Positions 19,101 through 27,149 of a DNA stretch of 64,000 bases are shown in pieces. Position numbers and translations under genes: made by a program. Every line of letters begins with the position of its first letter. Position 1 is the first letter of the stretch. Source of the stretch: Tenuifilum sp. 4138str (GTDB lineage: Bacteria; Bacteroidota; Bacteroidia; Bacteroidales; Tenuifilaceae); contig NZ_JBGCUE010000008.1 in NCBI RefSeq assembly GCF_041102575.1, positions 102,519 through 166,518 of the forward strand. Direction: 5' to 3'. The notes under the pieces are model-generated. The model was not told where the DNA came from and ran no database searches. It worked only from the letters and a program-made list of their open reading frames with translations.

Positions 19101-20762
19101 GATGTTTTGGCCGGAAAGTTTAGGGTTAGCAACATGGTTGATAGGGACAGCATACCCCGTGGAAATCTGTTTTTCAGTACCAAGCCGGCCGAGGACTCAC
19201 TATACTTCTTCGCACCAAGGGCAGTTTACAATACCGATAGAATACATTTGGTTGCCGATAGTGTTAAGTATATTATAACTGCCGATGCTACGGTTTTTCC
19301 AAAAAACAAAAAGGTTGAGGTGGATGCTACCAAACGTATGTATAAGTTCACCAATGCCAAGGTTAGGGCTAACAATGCAACGGCGTACCATGTTTTGCAT
19401 GACGCTGAGATTAAGATTAACGGACGGAAAAGCTACGGTGGTTCGGCATACTACGATTACGTTGATGAACGCGATTCAATACAAACCATCTACTTTCCAA
19501 AGGTTTACTCTGATAACAATATGAATACCTATGCCGAGGGTACGATAACTGAGCCCGATAGTTTTAGGTTAAGCCCAAATTTTGCTTACATTGGTAGCGT
19601 TAGCCTCAGTGCCCCTGAAAAGTTCCTTTCCTTTAAGGGTGGGGCAAAGCCAATTTACAACTGCCCAGGAACCATTGGTCAGTGGGTTCGATTTGAATCG
19701 TCAATCAATCCCAAGCGGGTTTTAATCCCAATTGGCCCTGATCCTCGCAACATGAACCTCCATCGCTTAATTAGCGGAACAGCCATTGCCGAGGATTCTT
19801 TAAAATTGTATGGTGGTCTTTTGCGCAGTCGCAAGTTCTGGGAGGATTCATCGCTGGTAACAGCTACAGGATACATGGAGTTCAACAATAAAAACCGCCG
19901 TTTTACCATTGCTCCCCTATACAAGTTAGATAACCCCGATTCATCAGGGAATAGCGTTAGCCTCCAAAAGGACTACTGCTGGGCTTTTGGTGAGGGCAAC
20001 GTGCGATTACCCATAAAGTTAGGCCATGTTACCTCGCAGGTTTACGGTAGCGTAATCCATAAACTGGAGAAAAACGACGTAACCATTGATGCAATCGTCC
20101 GTTTGAACTTTCATTTCAACCAAAAAGCCCTTGAGGCTATAGCCGCCCAGCTAAGCGGTTCCATCACTCTCGATAAGGTTGACTTAAGCCGTAAGCTTTA
20201 CCGTAAAATGCTATACGATTGGCTTGATCCCAAGGAGTTGCCCGAAGCGTTAAGTCAACTTTCCCTTTTTGGTTCATTTACACAGATGCCCAAAAGCCTG
20301 GAGAGTACCATTATGCTTTCCGATGTTAAATTGAGGTGGGATCCTCAGAATAAATCGTTTGTTTCAGTTGGGAAAATTGGTGTGGGTACAATTGGTAATA
20401 TTCAGGTAAACCGTTTTGTGAATGGGTTCATTGAGTACTACAAAGGACGCTTTAACGATAGGTTAATCCTTTACATCCATCTTGGCGACAACGAGTATTA
20501 CTCGTTTTACTATGCCAATGGGGTAATGTTTGTCAGTGCCACCAATCCTGAATTTTATAATCCCATTGCCTCCCAAAAATCAAGAGAGCGAAAGGTAAAA
20601 CCTTCAAAAGGAATGATGGGTTATAAGTATATGATTGGATCAAAACGTGAGCTAAACATAGCTCAGCGCCGCTATAAGGAGTTAGCCTTTGGCATTAAGT
20701 CCGATATTCCGGTTGAATCCGATGACGAAAACCCAAATAAGGAGAGGAATGAAGATGATTAA
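16176..20762 (+). CDS. Giant conserved-type exported or anchored protein, function unknown
   Basis: 1528 residues. I do not recognise the family. An N-terminal hydrophobic segment (residues about 8-27, RRILIIALLLTAFSLLYAVF) looks like a signal anchor or signal peptide, so the bulk is probably periplasmic or at the envelope. A mainly helical part (about residues 50-140) is followed by more than 1000 residues dominated by alternating Ser/Thr/Tyr/Asp-rich beta-strand-like segments, with recurring D-S-(I/L/V) turns. No catalytic motif or cysteine cluster is evident. The last ~60 residues are basic then acidic (ends DDENPNKERNEDD). It lies 24 bases after prmA. Its stop overlaps the convergent phosphodiesterase gene by four bases. 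Confidence 0.85.
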   Translation: MAKSYVYRRILIIALLLTAFSLLYAVFNSQDKKFSGQVPLFPAELNSLVSDKVKEQEEVFLKGFPAFWLSDTIEISKKEAIIGTANQILEVLPDDKSYILSYVKLIADFYRNQYAKNQFETWFSYLNKALADGFIKSDNLRTLIRFSGSLIDSSFISINTSHTWKVLPANSYTLTLKNNDLLVNFQNINLICRNNRTDSIFIRGTSGNLDIIKQSWEGKNGKVTWIRSKFDESKIFVALNRYRIELRQSEYTADSVLLNYPEYFKKPILGRIVDKVTPIYQSGIVDYPEFNPYQKWFEVKNIFKDVDYSGNFSITGSKLVGIGPDGGLAKVTVHRKGKPFMVAEGRMVLIEQSRLSSDKAKVVFYIDKDSIYHNGLSFAYHNPTRTVMVNPTDRLTTQSPFYSSYHKINLWSNQLTWSIEKDEITFGSSLGASISKAEFESENFFNQDLFDSMMDASEFHPVLTVWNYTRRIKSNTFLASDLAVHVRRAPEEVKIAMMRLAKLGYVLYNFETDEVTITDKLKYNVMARFGRTDFDVIRFQSTTPGTQPNARLDLNNLNLAIEGVNYISVSDSQNVFISPYKKSITFQKNRNFEFGGSVRAGLFTFYGKAFRFDYSQFKVELNKVDSLIIDYQTDYRDNYGRRILQGVANALHIISGDILIDKPYNKSGREYNPQYPIFNCTSKSYVYYDASYIYGGVYKRDSFYFEIQPFVYQNMDNFEKADMNFKGILYSGNILAPIEETLRIRPDNSLGFITTTPSEGMAVYKGKGWVFNKIDLSNQGLFVDGSIDYITSTTQSDRMMLFPDSMVTVSTGFHIAKRETGIEFPNVKGNKHSIKWLPKADRMFISKGEKPFVLYDSLATFSGDLQLQPLGLTGAGLLNVPNGKLSSSLFEYSSNALATNESTLTIFKTNTDSVALETAQVKATINFANMLGEVSRVGKSIFASLDALRYSTYHDRFKWDLKGYKVYFETLMVQEDVLAGKFRVSNMVDRDSIPRGNLFFSTKPAEDSLYFFAPRAVYNTDRIHLVADSVKYIITADATVFPKNKKVEVDATKRMYKFTNAKVRANNATAYHVLHDAEIKINGRKSYGGSAYYDYVDERDSIQTIYFPKVYSDNNMNTYAEGTITEPDSFRLSPNFAYIGSVSLSAPEKFLSFKGGAKPIYNCPGTIGQWVRFESSINPKRVLIPIGPDPRNMNLHRLISGTAIAEDSLKLYGGLLRSRKFWEDSSLVTATGYMEFNNKNRRFTIAPLYKLDNPDSSGNSVSLQKDYCWAFGEGNVRLPIKLGHVTSQVYGSVIHKLEKNDVTIDAIVRLNFHFNQKALEAIAAQLSGSITLDKVDLSRKLYRKMLYDWLDPKELPEALSQLSLFGSFTQMPKSLESTIMLSDVKLRWDPQNKSFVSVGKIGVGTIGNIQVNRFVNGFIEYYKGRFNDRLILYIHLGDNEYYSFYYANGVMFVSATNPEFYNPIASQKSRERKVKPSKGMMGYKYMIGSKRELNIAQRRYKELAFGIKSDIPVESDDENPNKERNEDD

Positions 20763-21256
20763 ATGCCCCTCTTTTTTTCCCAAACCTCTAGTTCAAAAAT
20801 ATTAGAACCATCAATTTTTAGCCTAATTGCTGTTTTTACCTGATGGAAACCGCTGTTACCCGCTGCTCCCGGATTTACGTATAGCATATCCCAATGCTTA
20901 TCGTACTTTACACGCAGTATATGGCTGTGTCCACACACTAAGATATTTACCCTTTTCTCCTTAAGGATTTCCCTAACTTTTTGATCGTAATGTCCTGGGG
21001 TACCCGCTATATGGGTAATCAGTACATTTACGTTTTCTGTTGTAAACAGCTGTGTTTCGGGATAAACCAGTCGGGTTTTGTAGTCGTCAATATTGCCATG
21101 AACGGCACGCAAGGGTTTAAACTTAGCCAAATTATCGGCCAACTCAAGCGATCCAATATCACCTGCATGCCAAATCACATCGCATGTTTCAAAAAATTCG
21201 GTAAGCCCTTTGTCCCAAAATCCGTGCGTATCCGATAGGATGCCAATTGCTTTCAT
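20759..21256 (-). CDS. YfcE/MJ0936-type metallophosphoesterase
   Basis: Small 165-residue calcineurin-like phosphodiesterase, cytoplasmic. The metal-site motifs are complete and in order: ILSDTHG, WHAGDIG, HGNID, LITHIAGTPGH and CGHSH. Short enzymes of this family hydrolyse phosphodiesters in vitro; the natural substrate here is unknown. The stop codon overlaps that of the 1528-residue gene at a shared TTAA (20759-20762), a tail-to-tail overlap with no terminator between. Confidence 0.93.
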   Translation of the reverse strand: MKAIGILSDTHGFWDKGLTEFFETCDVIWHAGDIGSLELADNLAKFKPLRAVHGNIDDYKTRLVYPETQLFTTENVNVLITHIAGTPGHYDQKVREILKEKRVNILVCGHSHILRVKYDKHWDMLYVNPGAAGNSGFHQVKTAIRLKIDGSNIFELEVWEKKRGI

Positions 21257-21487
21257 CTTTTTATTCTGAAATTTGCCAACTCAAAGTTAAAAACTTCGGT
21301 CGAAATTGTAAATTTGCATCAATGCTGGTTAAGTATTGCTCCTGAGCTAATATTGTATTTCTAATCAATCTGTTCAACTATAGCAGGAAAAATTGAACTA
21401 CTGAATGACCAACGAGGTATTGCGCTATGTTTAGCTTGACAAAAAATAATCACGGTATTACAATTTAAACCTTGAATCGCTATTCCC

Positions 21488-22195
21488 ATGCAGATATTTT
21501 ATGCCCCACAAATTGAAGGCGATGAGTATAGGCTACCTGAGGACGAGTCCAAGCATTGCATTCGGGTGCTACGGATGCAGTTAGGCGATGAGCTTTTCCT
21601 TACCGATGGTCGTGGAAATCTGCATAAAGCCCGTATTGCCGATGACAACCCCAAACGCTGTTTAGTTCAAATTGTTTCAACCCAGCATGAGTTCGGTAAA
21701 AGGCCTTTTAATCTGCATATTGCCATTGCGCCTACAAAAAACATAGAAAGGTTTGAATGGTTTTTGGAAAAGGCTACCGAGATTGGTGTTGATACCATTA
21801 CCCCTCTGCTTTGCGATAGGTCGGAGCGTAAAGATATTAAGGTTGATAGGCTGCAAAAGATTTTGATTTCAGCCATGAAGCAATCGGTAAAGGCATACCT
21901 GCCAACTATTAATGCAATTCAACCATTTAAAAATTTCATAAAATCAACCCATCAGGCCGATTTTAAAACAATAGCTCATTGTAATAGCTGGGATTTACCT
22001 CCTTTTCAGCAGGTTATCCAGAGGGGTGGGAGTGTACTGGTTCTCATTGGCCCCGAAGGCGATTTCACTCCAGCCGAAGTAAACCTTGCGCTAAATAGTG
22101 GTTTCAGGGAGGTTAGCCTAAGCACATCGAGGTTACGGACCGAAACGGCTGGCGTTGTAGCCTGCCATACCGCAAACCTGATCAATGGCGTATAA
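21488..22195 (+). CDS. rsmE: 16S rRNA (uracil-1498-N3) methyltransferase
   Basis: SPOUT-class methyltransferase of 235 residues that modifies U1498 in 16S rRNA. It has an N-terminal PUA-like part (DESKHCIRVLRMQLGDELFL) and a C-terminal knotted SAM site: LVLIGPEGDFTPAEV, LSTSRLRTETA and the final helix. Other family marks are AIAPTKNIERFEWFLEKATE and ISAMKQSVKAYLPTI. It stands alone on the + strand. Confidence 0.96.
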   Translation: MQIFYAPQIEGDEYRLPEDESKHCIRVLRMQLGDELFLTDGRGNLHKARIADDNPKRCLVQIVSTQHEFGKRPFNLHIAIAPTKNIERFEWFLEKATEIGVDTITPLLCDRSERKDIKVDRLQKILISAMKQSVKAYLPTINAIQPFKNFIKSTHQADFKTIAHCNSWDLPPFQQVIQRGGSVLVLIGPEGDFTPAEVNLALNSGFREVSLSTSRLRTETAGVVACHTANLINGV

Positions 22196-22542
22196 CCTTA
22201 TGCCTCAAGTAAATCGAGCACATTTAGTGCTTTACACATCGCAAACTGAAAAAAAATACGTGTATTTGTAGCTGCACAAGTAAAGGGTGGTAAATTTTCG
22301 ATTCTGAATGTTAAAACCAACTTAATCGTTAGGAGACAATTTTTACCAAGCTACATTATGTATTTGGTTTAATAGCGATTTTGTGTTTTTAAAGATGTTT
22401 TGAAAAAATACAAATCTTAATCGATTACGCTTTGTAAAACGCATAATTCGGATTAAAAAGCTTAGCGCCAGTATTACCAGCCATTAAAGCTTGACCCTTC
22501 ACAAAGTCTCCACAGCCTCATTTTGGGCATGTTTACTTGGCT
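22196..22542. other. Gene-free interval between rsmE and the RHH gene
   Basis: 347 bases between convergent genes. An imperfect hairpin (AGCAC-ATTTA-GTGCT at about 22217-22231, flanked by GTAAA/TTTAC) follows rsmE and could assist termination, although no T run follows it. I see no other convincing gene, repeat or RNA. Confidence 0.5.
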
Positions 22543-22743
22543 CTAACCCTCTTGGTTTTCATCGCTTTGATTTCCCTTCTCCTTTAACCTGGATTTTTTA
22601 AGCCTTCCGGCTTTCCTGAGTGCTTGGTCAATAATCCATTCTATTTGCCCATTGGTGCTACGAAATTCGTCTGCTGCCCATTTTTCCAGGGCAGCAAACT
22701 TTTCGTGATCGATTCGTAACACAAATGTTTTCTTTTTACTCAT
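22543..22743 (-). CDS. Ribbon-helix-helix (Arc-type) small protein
   Basis: 66 residues. The N-terminal pattern KTFVLRIDHEKFAALEKWAA followed by STNGQIEWIIDQALRK is the beta-alpha-alpha pattern of Arc/MetJ DNA-binding proteins. The tail is Lys/Glu-rich. It begins 6 bases after the SPFH gene; such RHH genes commonly sit directly behind SPFH genes, so a two-gene operon is likely. Whether it binds DNA, and which operator, cannot be read from the sequence. Confidence 0.8.
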   Translation of the reverse strand: MSKKKTFVLRIDHEKFAALEKWAADEFRSTNGQIEWIIDQALRKAGRLKKSRLKEKGNQSDENQEG

Positions 22744-22749
22744 GGATGA

Positions 22750-23607
22750 CTACTGGTGAAGTGTTCCGGCATTTACAATTGGCCTTGCCGATTCATCGGA
22801 GCATAGCACAACCATCAAGTTGCTAACCATTGCCGCCTTCTTCTCCTCGTCAAGGTCAACAATTTGTTTCTGCGATAGCTGGTCGAGCGCCATTTGAACC
22901 ATTCCAACAGCACCCTCCACAATTTTGCTTCGGGCAGCCACTACTGCCGTTGCCTGCTGTCGGCGAAGCATTGCCCCCGCAATCTCCGATGCGTAAGCAA
23001 TATAGTTGATTCTGGCCTCAATCACCTGTATACCTGCTATGGTTAACCTTTCTATTAGCTCGTTTTCGAGCTTATGGTTAACAACTTCGCCGCCTGCTCG
23101 TAGGGTAATTTCTTCCTCCTCGTGTTCAAAGTTGTCGTATGGGAACATTCCTGCCAGTTTCCGGAGTGCAGCATCGCTTTGCACCACCACAAAGTGTTCA
23201 TATTCATCAACCTCAAATGATGCCTTGTAGGTATCCTTTACGCGCCAAACAAGCACCAACCCAATCATTATGGGATTACCAACTTTGTCATTAACCTTAA
23301 TGGGCTCGCTGTTAAAGTTGCGTGCCCTAAGCGATATTCGCTTTTTTAGGTAGAATGGGTTTGTCCAGAAAAAACCGTTGCGCTTTATGGTGCCCATGTA
23401 CTTTCCAAAAAGTATCAGCACTGCCGATTCGTTTGGGTTTACCACTATAAACCCTGGCATAATCAGCACTATTGGTAAAAAGCCAATAGCGTACCATGGC
23501 GATTCTGTTAAAATCAACAGGCTAATGGTTGCTGCTACCAGAATAAACCAGGCTGCCAGCATCAGGTAGCCCGATTTGGGATGAAATTCTTTTTCCATAG
23601 TTGTCAT
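22750..23607 (-). CDS. SPFH/band 7 domain membrane protein
   Basis: 285 residues. Two close hydrophobic segments (about residues 14-55) anchor the protein. The SPFH domain follows (PGFIVVNPNESAVLILFGKY onward) with GLVLVWRVKDTYKASFEVD. A helical region contains IEARINYIAYASEIAGAML and AVVAARSKIVEGAVGMVQMAL. The family forms membrane microdomain or cage assemblies and often scaffolds proteases. The start is ATG 23607 or 23598. It is paired with the RHH gene 6 bases downstream; a terminator at 23671-23694 isolates it from the gene upstream. Confidence 0.9.
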   Translation of the reverse strand: MTTMEKEFHPKSGYLMLAAWFILVAATISLLILTESPWYAIGFLPIVLIMPGFIVVNPNESAVLILFGKYMGTIKRNGFFWTNPFYLKKRISLRARNFNSEPIKVNDKVGNPIMIGLVLVWRVKDTYKASFEVDEYEHFVVVQSDAALRKLAGMFPYDNFEHEEEEITLRAGGEVVNHKLENELIERLTIAGIQVIEARINYIAYASEIAGAMLRRQQATAVVAARSKIVEGAVGMVQMALDQLSQKQIVDLDEEKKAAMVSNLMVVLCSDESARPIVNAGTLHQ

Positions 23608-23670
23608 TATTAAAATGATATTAAAATGATATTGTAAATATATTAATCAATTATAGAAAAGTCAACAAAA

Positions 23671-23694
23671 AAGGCCGATTTTTTTTTCGGCCTT
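23671..23694 (-). terminator. Rho-independent terminator of the 70-residue ORF
   Basis: On the minus strand AAGGCCGA, an A-rich loop, TCGGCCTT and then a T run. The hairpin starts inside the stop codon region of the small gene at 23693-23905, which supports that gene being expressed. Confidence 0.8.
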
Positions 23695-23905
23695 AATCTT
23701 TAATTTTTGATAAAAGTTGATAGAATTGTTTTTCGGGTGCTGGCGGTGTTACCTTTTCGAGTTTACTTAGGTAATCAGTAAAATACCTTTCAATTTCTCT
23801 TTGCTTATATGTATTATGCCCTGTGGCATCATTACGCGATGCCCCTTTTTTGGATTTACTATCAACTCTTTTGTTTCGCACTGCGTAGAAATTTACCATA
23901 GGCAA
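23693..23905 (-). CDS. Small basic protein, function unknown
   Basis: 70 residues, not recognised. The first 35 residues are strongly basic (RNKRVDSKSKKGASRNDATG), and the second half is a likely helix (QREIERYFTDYLSKLEKV) with a Pro-rich turn and a final helix. There is no signal or membrane segment. A clean intrinsic terminator abuts its stop codon, which argues for a genuine transcript. It stands alone between rtcB and the SPFH gene, with about 235 bases of apparently empty sequence upstream. Confidence 0.55.
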   Translation of the reverse strand: MPMVNFYAVRNKRVDSKSKKGASRNDATGHNTYKQREIERYFTDYLSKLEKVTPPAPEKQFYQLLSKIKD

Positions 23906-24100
23906 ATTGGTTGATTGGTTTCAATATCAAAACGTATATGTACCGTAAGGTATTGCTTAAAGTTGAAAAAAAATTATTCAGAATAGTTCAGTAGGCACCC
24001 TATAAGTCCTCAAACGTTTTGGTTTTATCGACTTGTTCAGGTAATCCCTGCCTATCCAAATCGTACATTCTGAAATTTGGGAATGATAAAGCTTTGATGT

Positions 24101-24135
24101 TCGATTTGTCAACTGAATTTTTCAATTGGCGAGTC
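24101..24135. repeat. CAATTG-type dispersed hairpin, copy 1
   Basis: GATTTGTCAACTGA, a short T-rich loop and TCAATTGGCGAGTC form an imperfect hairpin immediately beyond the rtcB stop. Related hairpins lie at 43601-43631 and 52551-52578, all just beyond gene ends. Confidence 0.5.
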
Positions 24136-24140
24136 TGGGA

Positions 24141-25598
24141 TTATTCCCAGCGATGTTTCCGTTCCGGGTTAGCCATTCTCACAATTTTGGGGTAGAACTT
24201 GGCAAGCACACTTACAAGGTCGGATTGGTAGGCCATTACTGTATCGATATCTTTGTATGCCATTGGCACCTCATCGAGCCCTGCACCTATAAGCTCTACG
24301 CCCCATTTCTCTAAGATGTAGTTTAGATCAGCCTGGGTAAACGTTTGTAACGCTTTGGATCGGGACATTTTACGGCCAGCTCCATGCGATGCCGATGAAA
24401 GCGAAGCCGGATTGCCCTTGCCCTTTATCACAAAGGCAGGATGAACCATTGAGCCTGGAATGATTCCGAGTGAATTAGGGTGGGCGGGTGTAGCGCCTTT
24501 CCGGTGAACAATGGCCTTACGTCCATCGGGAAGGCTCTCAATCCATGCAAAGTTATGGTGATTTTCAATCATCCTTAGGGGACTCTCATTCAGCTCACTT
24601 GCAACCTTGGCGTGGATTTCATGGTGGTTAGCCGATGCATATTCCCCGGCCAGGTTCATGGCGAGCCAGTATTCCTGTCCTTCCTGGCTATTCAAATCGA
24701 GCCAGGCCAAATGACGGGCTTTGCCTGGTAGTTTCACCTTTTCCATGGCAAGCTTTGAGTAGTAAAGGGCTATCTCACTGCCAAACCCCCGCGATCCTGA
24801 ATGTGATAGCAATGTCAGGTAGCAACCGGGCTCAACTCCAAGCAAAGGGTCGAACTCGGTAATGCGCAACTCGCCCCATTCCACAAAGTGGTTACCGCCA
24901 CCCGATGTTCCTAACTGGCTGTAAGCCAGATTGCGGAACTGCTTTATAACCTTTGTTGCCGACCACTCCTTTTTGTCAAAAAGCGAAGTGTCGATATGGT
25001 TTTTATTCTTACTTCCCACTCCAAAAATGGTAGTTCGGAGCAGGATTTGGCTTAACATCTCACTTTTGGTTCCAAAAATCTGTGGATTAATCGGATAAAC
25101 GGACATGCACATCCGGCAGGCAATATCAACACCAACGGCGTATGGAATAACAACGTTTCCGGTTGTGGCTAAAACACCACCAATGGGCAAACCGTACCCC
25201 TCGTGGGCGTCGGCCATAAGTGAACCCGCAAGAGTAACGGGCAAACTCATGGCGTTTTCCATTTGTTCAATTGCTCCGGGCTCTATACCCTCGGCTCCAT
25301 AAATTGTGTAGCTAAGTGGCTTACGTAATGTAACCTCACCTTGCAGCTCATTGCTTTTTGAATCAACACTGTTAATATTTTTAGTCTGTAGGTAAAGGGC
25401 AAGCGTTTTAAACCGATTGTCGGTATCAATTACTTCAGGTGTTTCAACAGCATTGCTTAGGTATTGTAGTAGTTCACCTTTTGTAACACGCTGGCTACGG
25501 AGTATGATATTGGCTTCACGGCAAATAGCAGCAACATCGAAGTTCCCTTTTGTTTTCAGAAAGTGAAGTTCCTTGGGTTTTAGCTTGTTCTTTCCCAC
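24141..25598 (-). CDS. rtcB: RtcB-type RNA ligase
   Basis: 485-residue member of the RtcB family, GTP/Mn-dependent ligases that join 2',3'-cyclic phosphate (or 3'-phosphate) and 5'-OH RNA ends. Key site residues are present: GVDIACRM (Asp/Cys ligands), GTSGGGNHFVEWGE (His ligand), LSHSGSRGFG (His ligand), GIIPGSM and SASHGAGRKMSR with the guanylated His. GVDIACRM and GTSGGGNHF replace the commoner GVDIGCGM and GTLGSGNHF, which fits a subgroup distinct from E. coli RtcB. No archease or RtcA gene is adjacent. A GTGTTTAG-type repeat lies just upstream (25606-25627). Confidence 0.9.
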   Translation of the reverse strand: MGKNKLKPKELHFLKTKGNFDVAAICREANIILRSQRVTKGELLQYLSNAVETPEVIDTDNRFKTLALYLQTKNINSVDSKSNELQGEVTLRKPLSYTIYGAEGIEPGAIEQMENAMSLPVTLAGSLMADAHEGYGLPIGGVLATTGNVVIPYAVGVDIACRMCMSVYPINPQIFGTKSEMLSQILLRTTIFGVGSKNKNHIDTSLFDKKEWSATKVIKQFRNLAYSQLGTSGGGNHFVEWGELRITEFDPLLGVEPGCYLTLLSHSGSRGFGSEIALYYSKLAMEKVKLPGKARHLAWLDLNSQEGQEYWLAMNLAGEYASANHHEIHAKVASELNESPLRMIENHHNFAWIESLPDGRKAIVHRKGATPAHPNSLGIIPGSMVHPAFVIKGKGNPASLSSASHGAGRKMSRSKALQTFTQADLNYILEKWGVELIGAGLDEVPMAYKDIDTVMAYQSDLVSVLAKFYPKIVRMANPERKHRWE

Positions 25599-25605
25599 GG
25601 GTTCG

Positions 25606-25627
25606 GTGTTTAGGGATTAGTGTTTAG
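25606..25627. repeat. GTGTTTAG-type repeat upstream of rtcB
   Basis: Two copies of GTGTTTAG (the second with an extra A at its front) in a 22-base stretch. The same motif makes the inverted repeats around the four-helix-bundle gene at 45.1-45.5 kb. Confidence 0.45.
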
Positions 25628-25705
25628 CGCTTTGTTTTACGGGTGGTATAGCAATTACTATCAAGCATCAGCCGTCAGCTAACAACCATAATCCAGTAGG
25701 TCAAC

Positions 25706-26305
25706 CTACCAAGCCATTTCAAACTCAAGGTTAAGGTTTTTCTCTTTCACCATTTTCCTCAGATTGATTAACGCGTAACGCATACGTCCTAAAGCTGTGT
25801 TGATACTAACATTGGTAATCTCAGCAATTTCTTTAAAGCTAAGGTCGCCGTAAAAGCGCAGCATGACCACCTCGCGCTGTTCTTCGGGCAAAAAGTCGAT
25901 AAGCGCTCGTACTTCGTACAGCACGCGTTCATACACCAAGCGTTGCTCAACCGTAGCTTCAGCAAAACGCGGTGTGCTAAAAATATCCATCGGGAAATCG
26001 TTGTTGGATATTACGCGGTACTGCTTATTTTGCCGGAAATGGTCAATAACCATATTATGCGCTATACGCATTAGCCACGAGCCAAAACGGTTTGTTTCGG
26101 AGTACTTACCTTCCTTAACCGATTTAATGGCTTTTATAAAGGTCTCCTGAAGTATATCCTCAGCCAACTGGGGTTTTCGTACCATTAGCAACACATAGGT
26201 GTAAACCTTACGTTCATACCTTTTATATAATGCTTCAAGAGCTGAATTATTGCCCGCAATAAAATCCGACAAAAACTCACAGTCGGAACGACTTGTAGTA
26301 TTCAC
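25706..26305 (-). CDS. ECF-type RNA polymerase sigma factor
   Basis: 199 residues. Region 2 is seen in LYKRYERKVYTYVLLMV, AEDILQETFIKAIKSV and GSWLMRIAHNMVIDHFRQNK. Region 4 is seen in LPEEQREVVMLRFYGDLSFK and EIAEITNVSINTALGRMRYA, the helix-turn-helix for the -35 element. No anti-sigma gene is adjacent, unlike many Bacteroidota SusCD-linked ECF operons, and no TAnnTTTG box is obvious upstream. It is transcribed away from the susC island. Its regulon is unknown. Confidence 0.93.
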   Translation of the reverse strand: MNTTSRSDCEFLSDFIAGNNSALEALYKRYERKVYTYVLLMVRKPQLAEDILQETFIKAIKSVKEGKYSETNRFGSWLMRIAHNMVIDHFRQNKQYRVISNNDFPMDIFSTPRFAEATVEQRLVYERVLYEVRALIDFLPEEQREVVMLRFYGDLSFKEIAEITNVSINTALGRMRYALINLRKMVKEKNLNLEFEMAW

Positions 26306-27065
26306 GGCTACCTCCCTAAATTTGGTTAGCGCGTAGAGTTTCTATCGATAGGCAATTAGTTTTTTAGGGTTAAACTTCAATGCAATAATACAAATAATTG
26401 TAGTTTAGTGCAAATTTCTTTTAAACTTATACCAGGTTTAGGTGAAAAAGGTTACACAGACCGGACGGAAAAGTGAAAAGTTAAGGGGTAAAAGATTAAT
26501 TGTGGCGCATGAGCGGTTAACAGTTAGCGTTTAACGGTTAAGGACTATCATTAGTTCTGCTAACTAAATCATTGTCACCGATTCACATAGGGTTACTTGC
26601 AGTATTTCACCGTGCAAATCCCCCAAATCCGTATCATTTGTGTTCCGTATCATATCATGAATGCCGAACAGCCTCGCTACCCATTACCAAGGGGAAATAC
26701 ACCCCGTAACGACAAATTGAGAGCCAGCGTTTTGGGGAATGGCGATATTCCAAATATTTATGGCGATGCACGCTATTTTAATACAAAGGGTGGCGTATCA
26801 AGGTTGCATTGCAAAAGGGAAGCATTCCAAAGTGCGATTTTGGGAAATCCAAATAAAAGGGATATGGGTGTTACTTGGCACATCTATTCTACGGCAACAA
26901 TACTTCAGGTTCTGCCCAAGTTGCCCTACAGATTATAACGAACAGTTGGATTATTTCAACATTCTAAGATATTTATAAGAAATTGTATATCAATTTAATA
27001 AACAAAAAGTGTTTCAGTTTTTCATTTTTAACACTCGTTTTGTTAACAAAATATATCGAAAACGG
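26306..27065. other. Gene-free interval with decayed repeat remnants
   Basis: About 760 bases between the divergent sigma and susC1 genes. It contains simple TTAAC/GTTAA-rich strings (26510-26545). The stretch at about 26762-26825 has GCGATGCACGC and TTGCATTGCAAAAG and resembles a degenerate copy of the hairpin element at 47968-48026. A 14 bp palindrome (TTTTGTTAACAAAA, 27038-27051) lies at the susC1 promoter edge. An open frame at 26597-26938 looks non-coding. Confidence 0.45.
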
Positions 27066-27096
27066 TTGCTTTTTAAAAAAGTGTTACATATATTAG
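27066..27096 (+). promoter_or_regulatory. susC1 promoter
   Basis: TTG at 27066-27068, a 20-base spacer and TATATTAG at 27089-27096, a one-base variant of TAnnTTTG. The same arrangement, spacing and -7 sequence recur before susC2. Confidence 0.55.
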
Positions 27097-27149
27097 CAGC
27101 GGAAATAATATACTTAACTAACTATTATTGTAAACCTAAAACTTGTTCT

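Noticed and set aside
26597..26938. 113-codon open frame on the + strand before susC1
   Set aside because: Composition is unlike a protein of this genome, it overlaps a degenerate copy of a non-coding hairpin repeat, and it lacks a promoter or start context.
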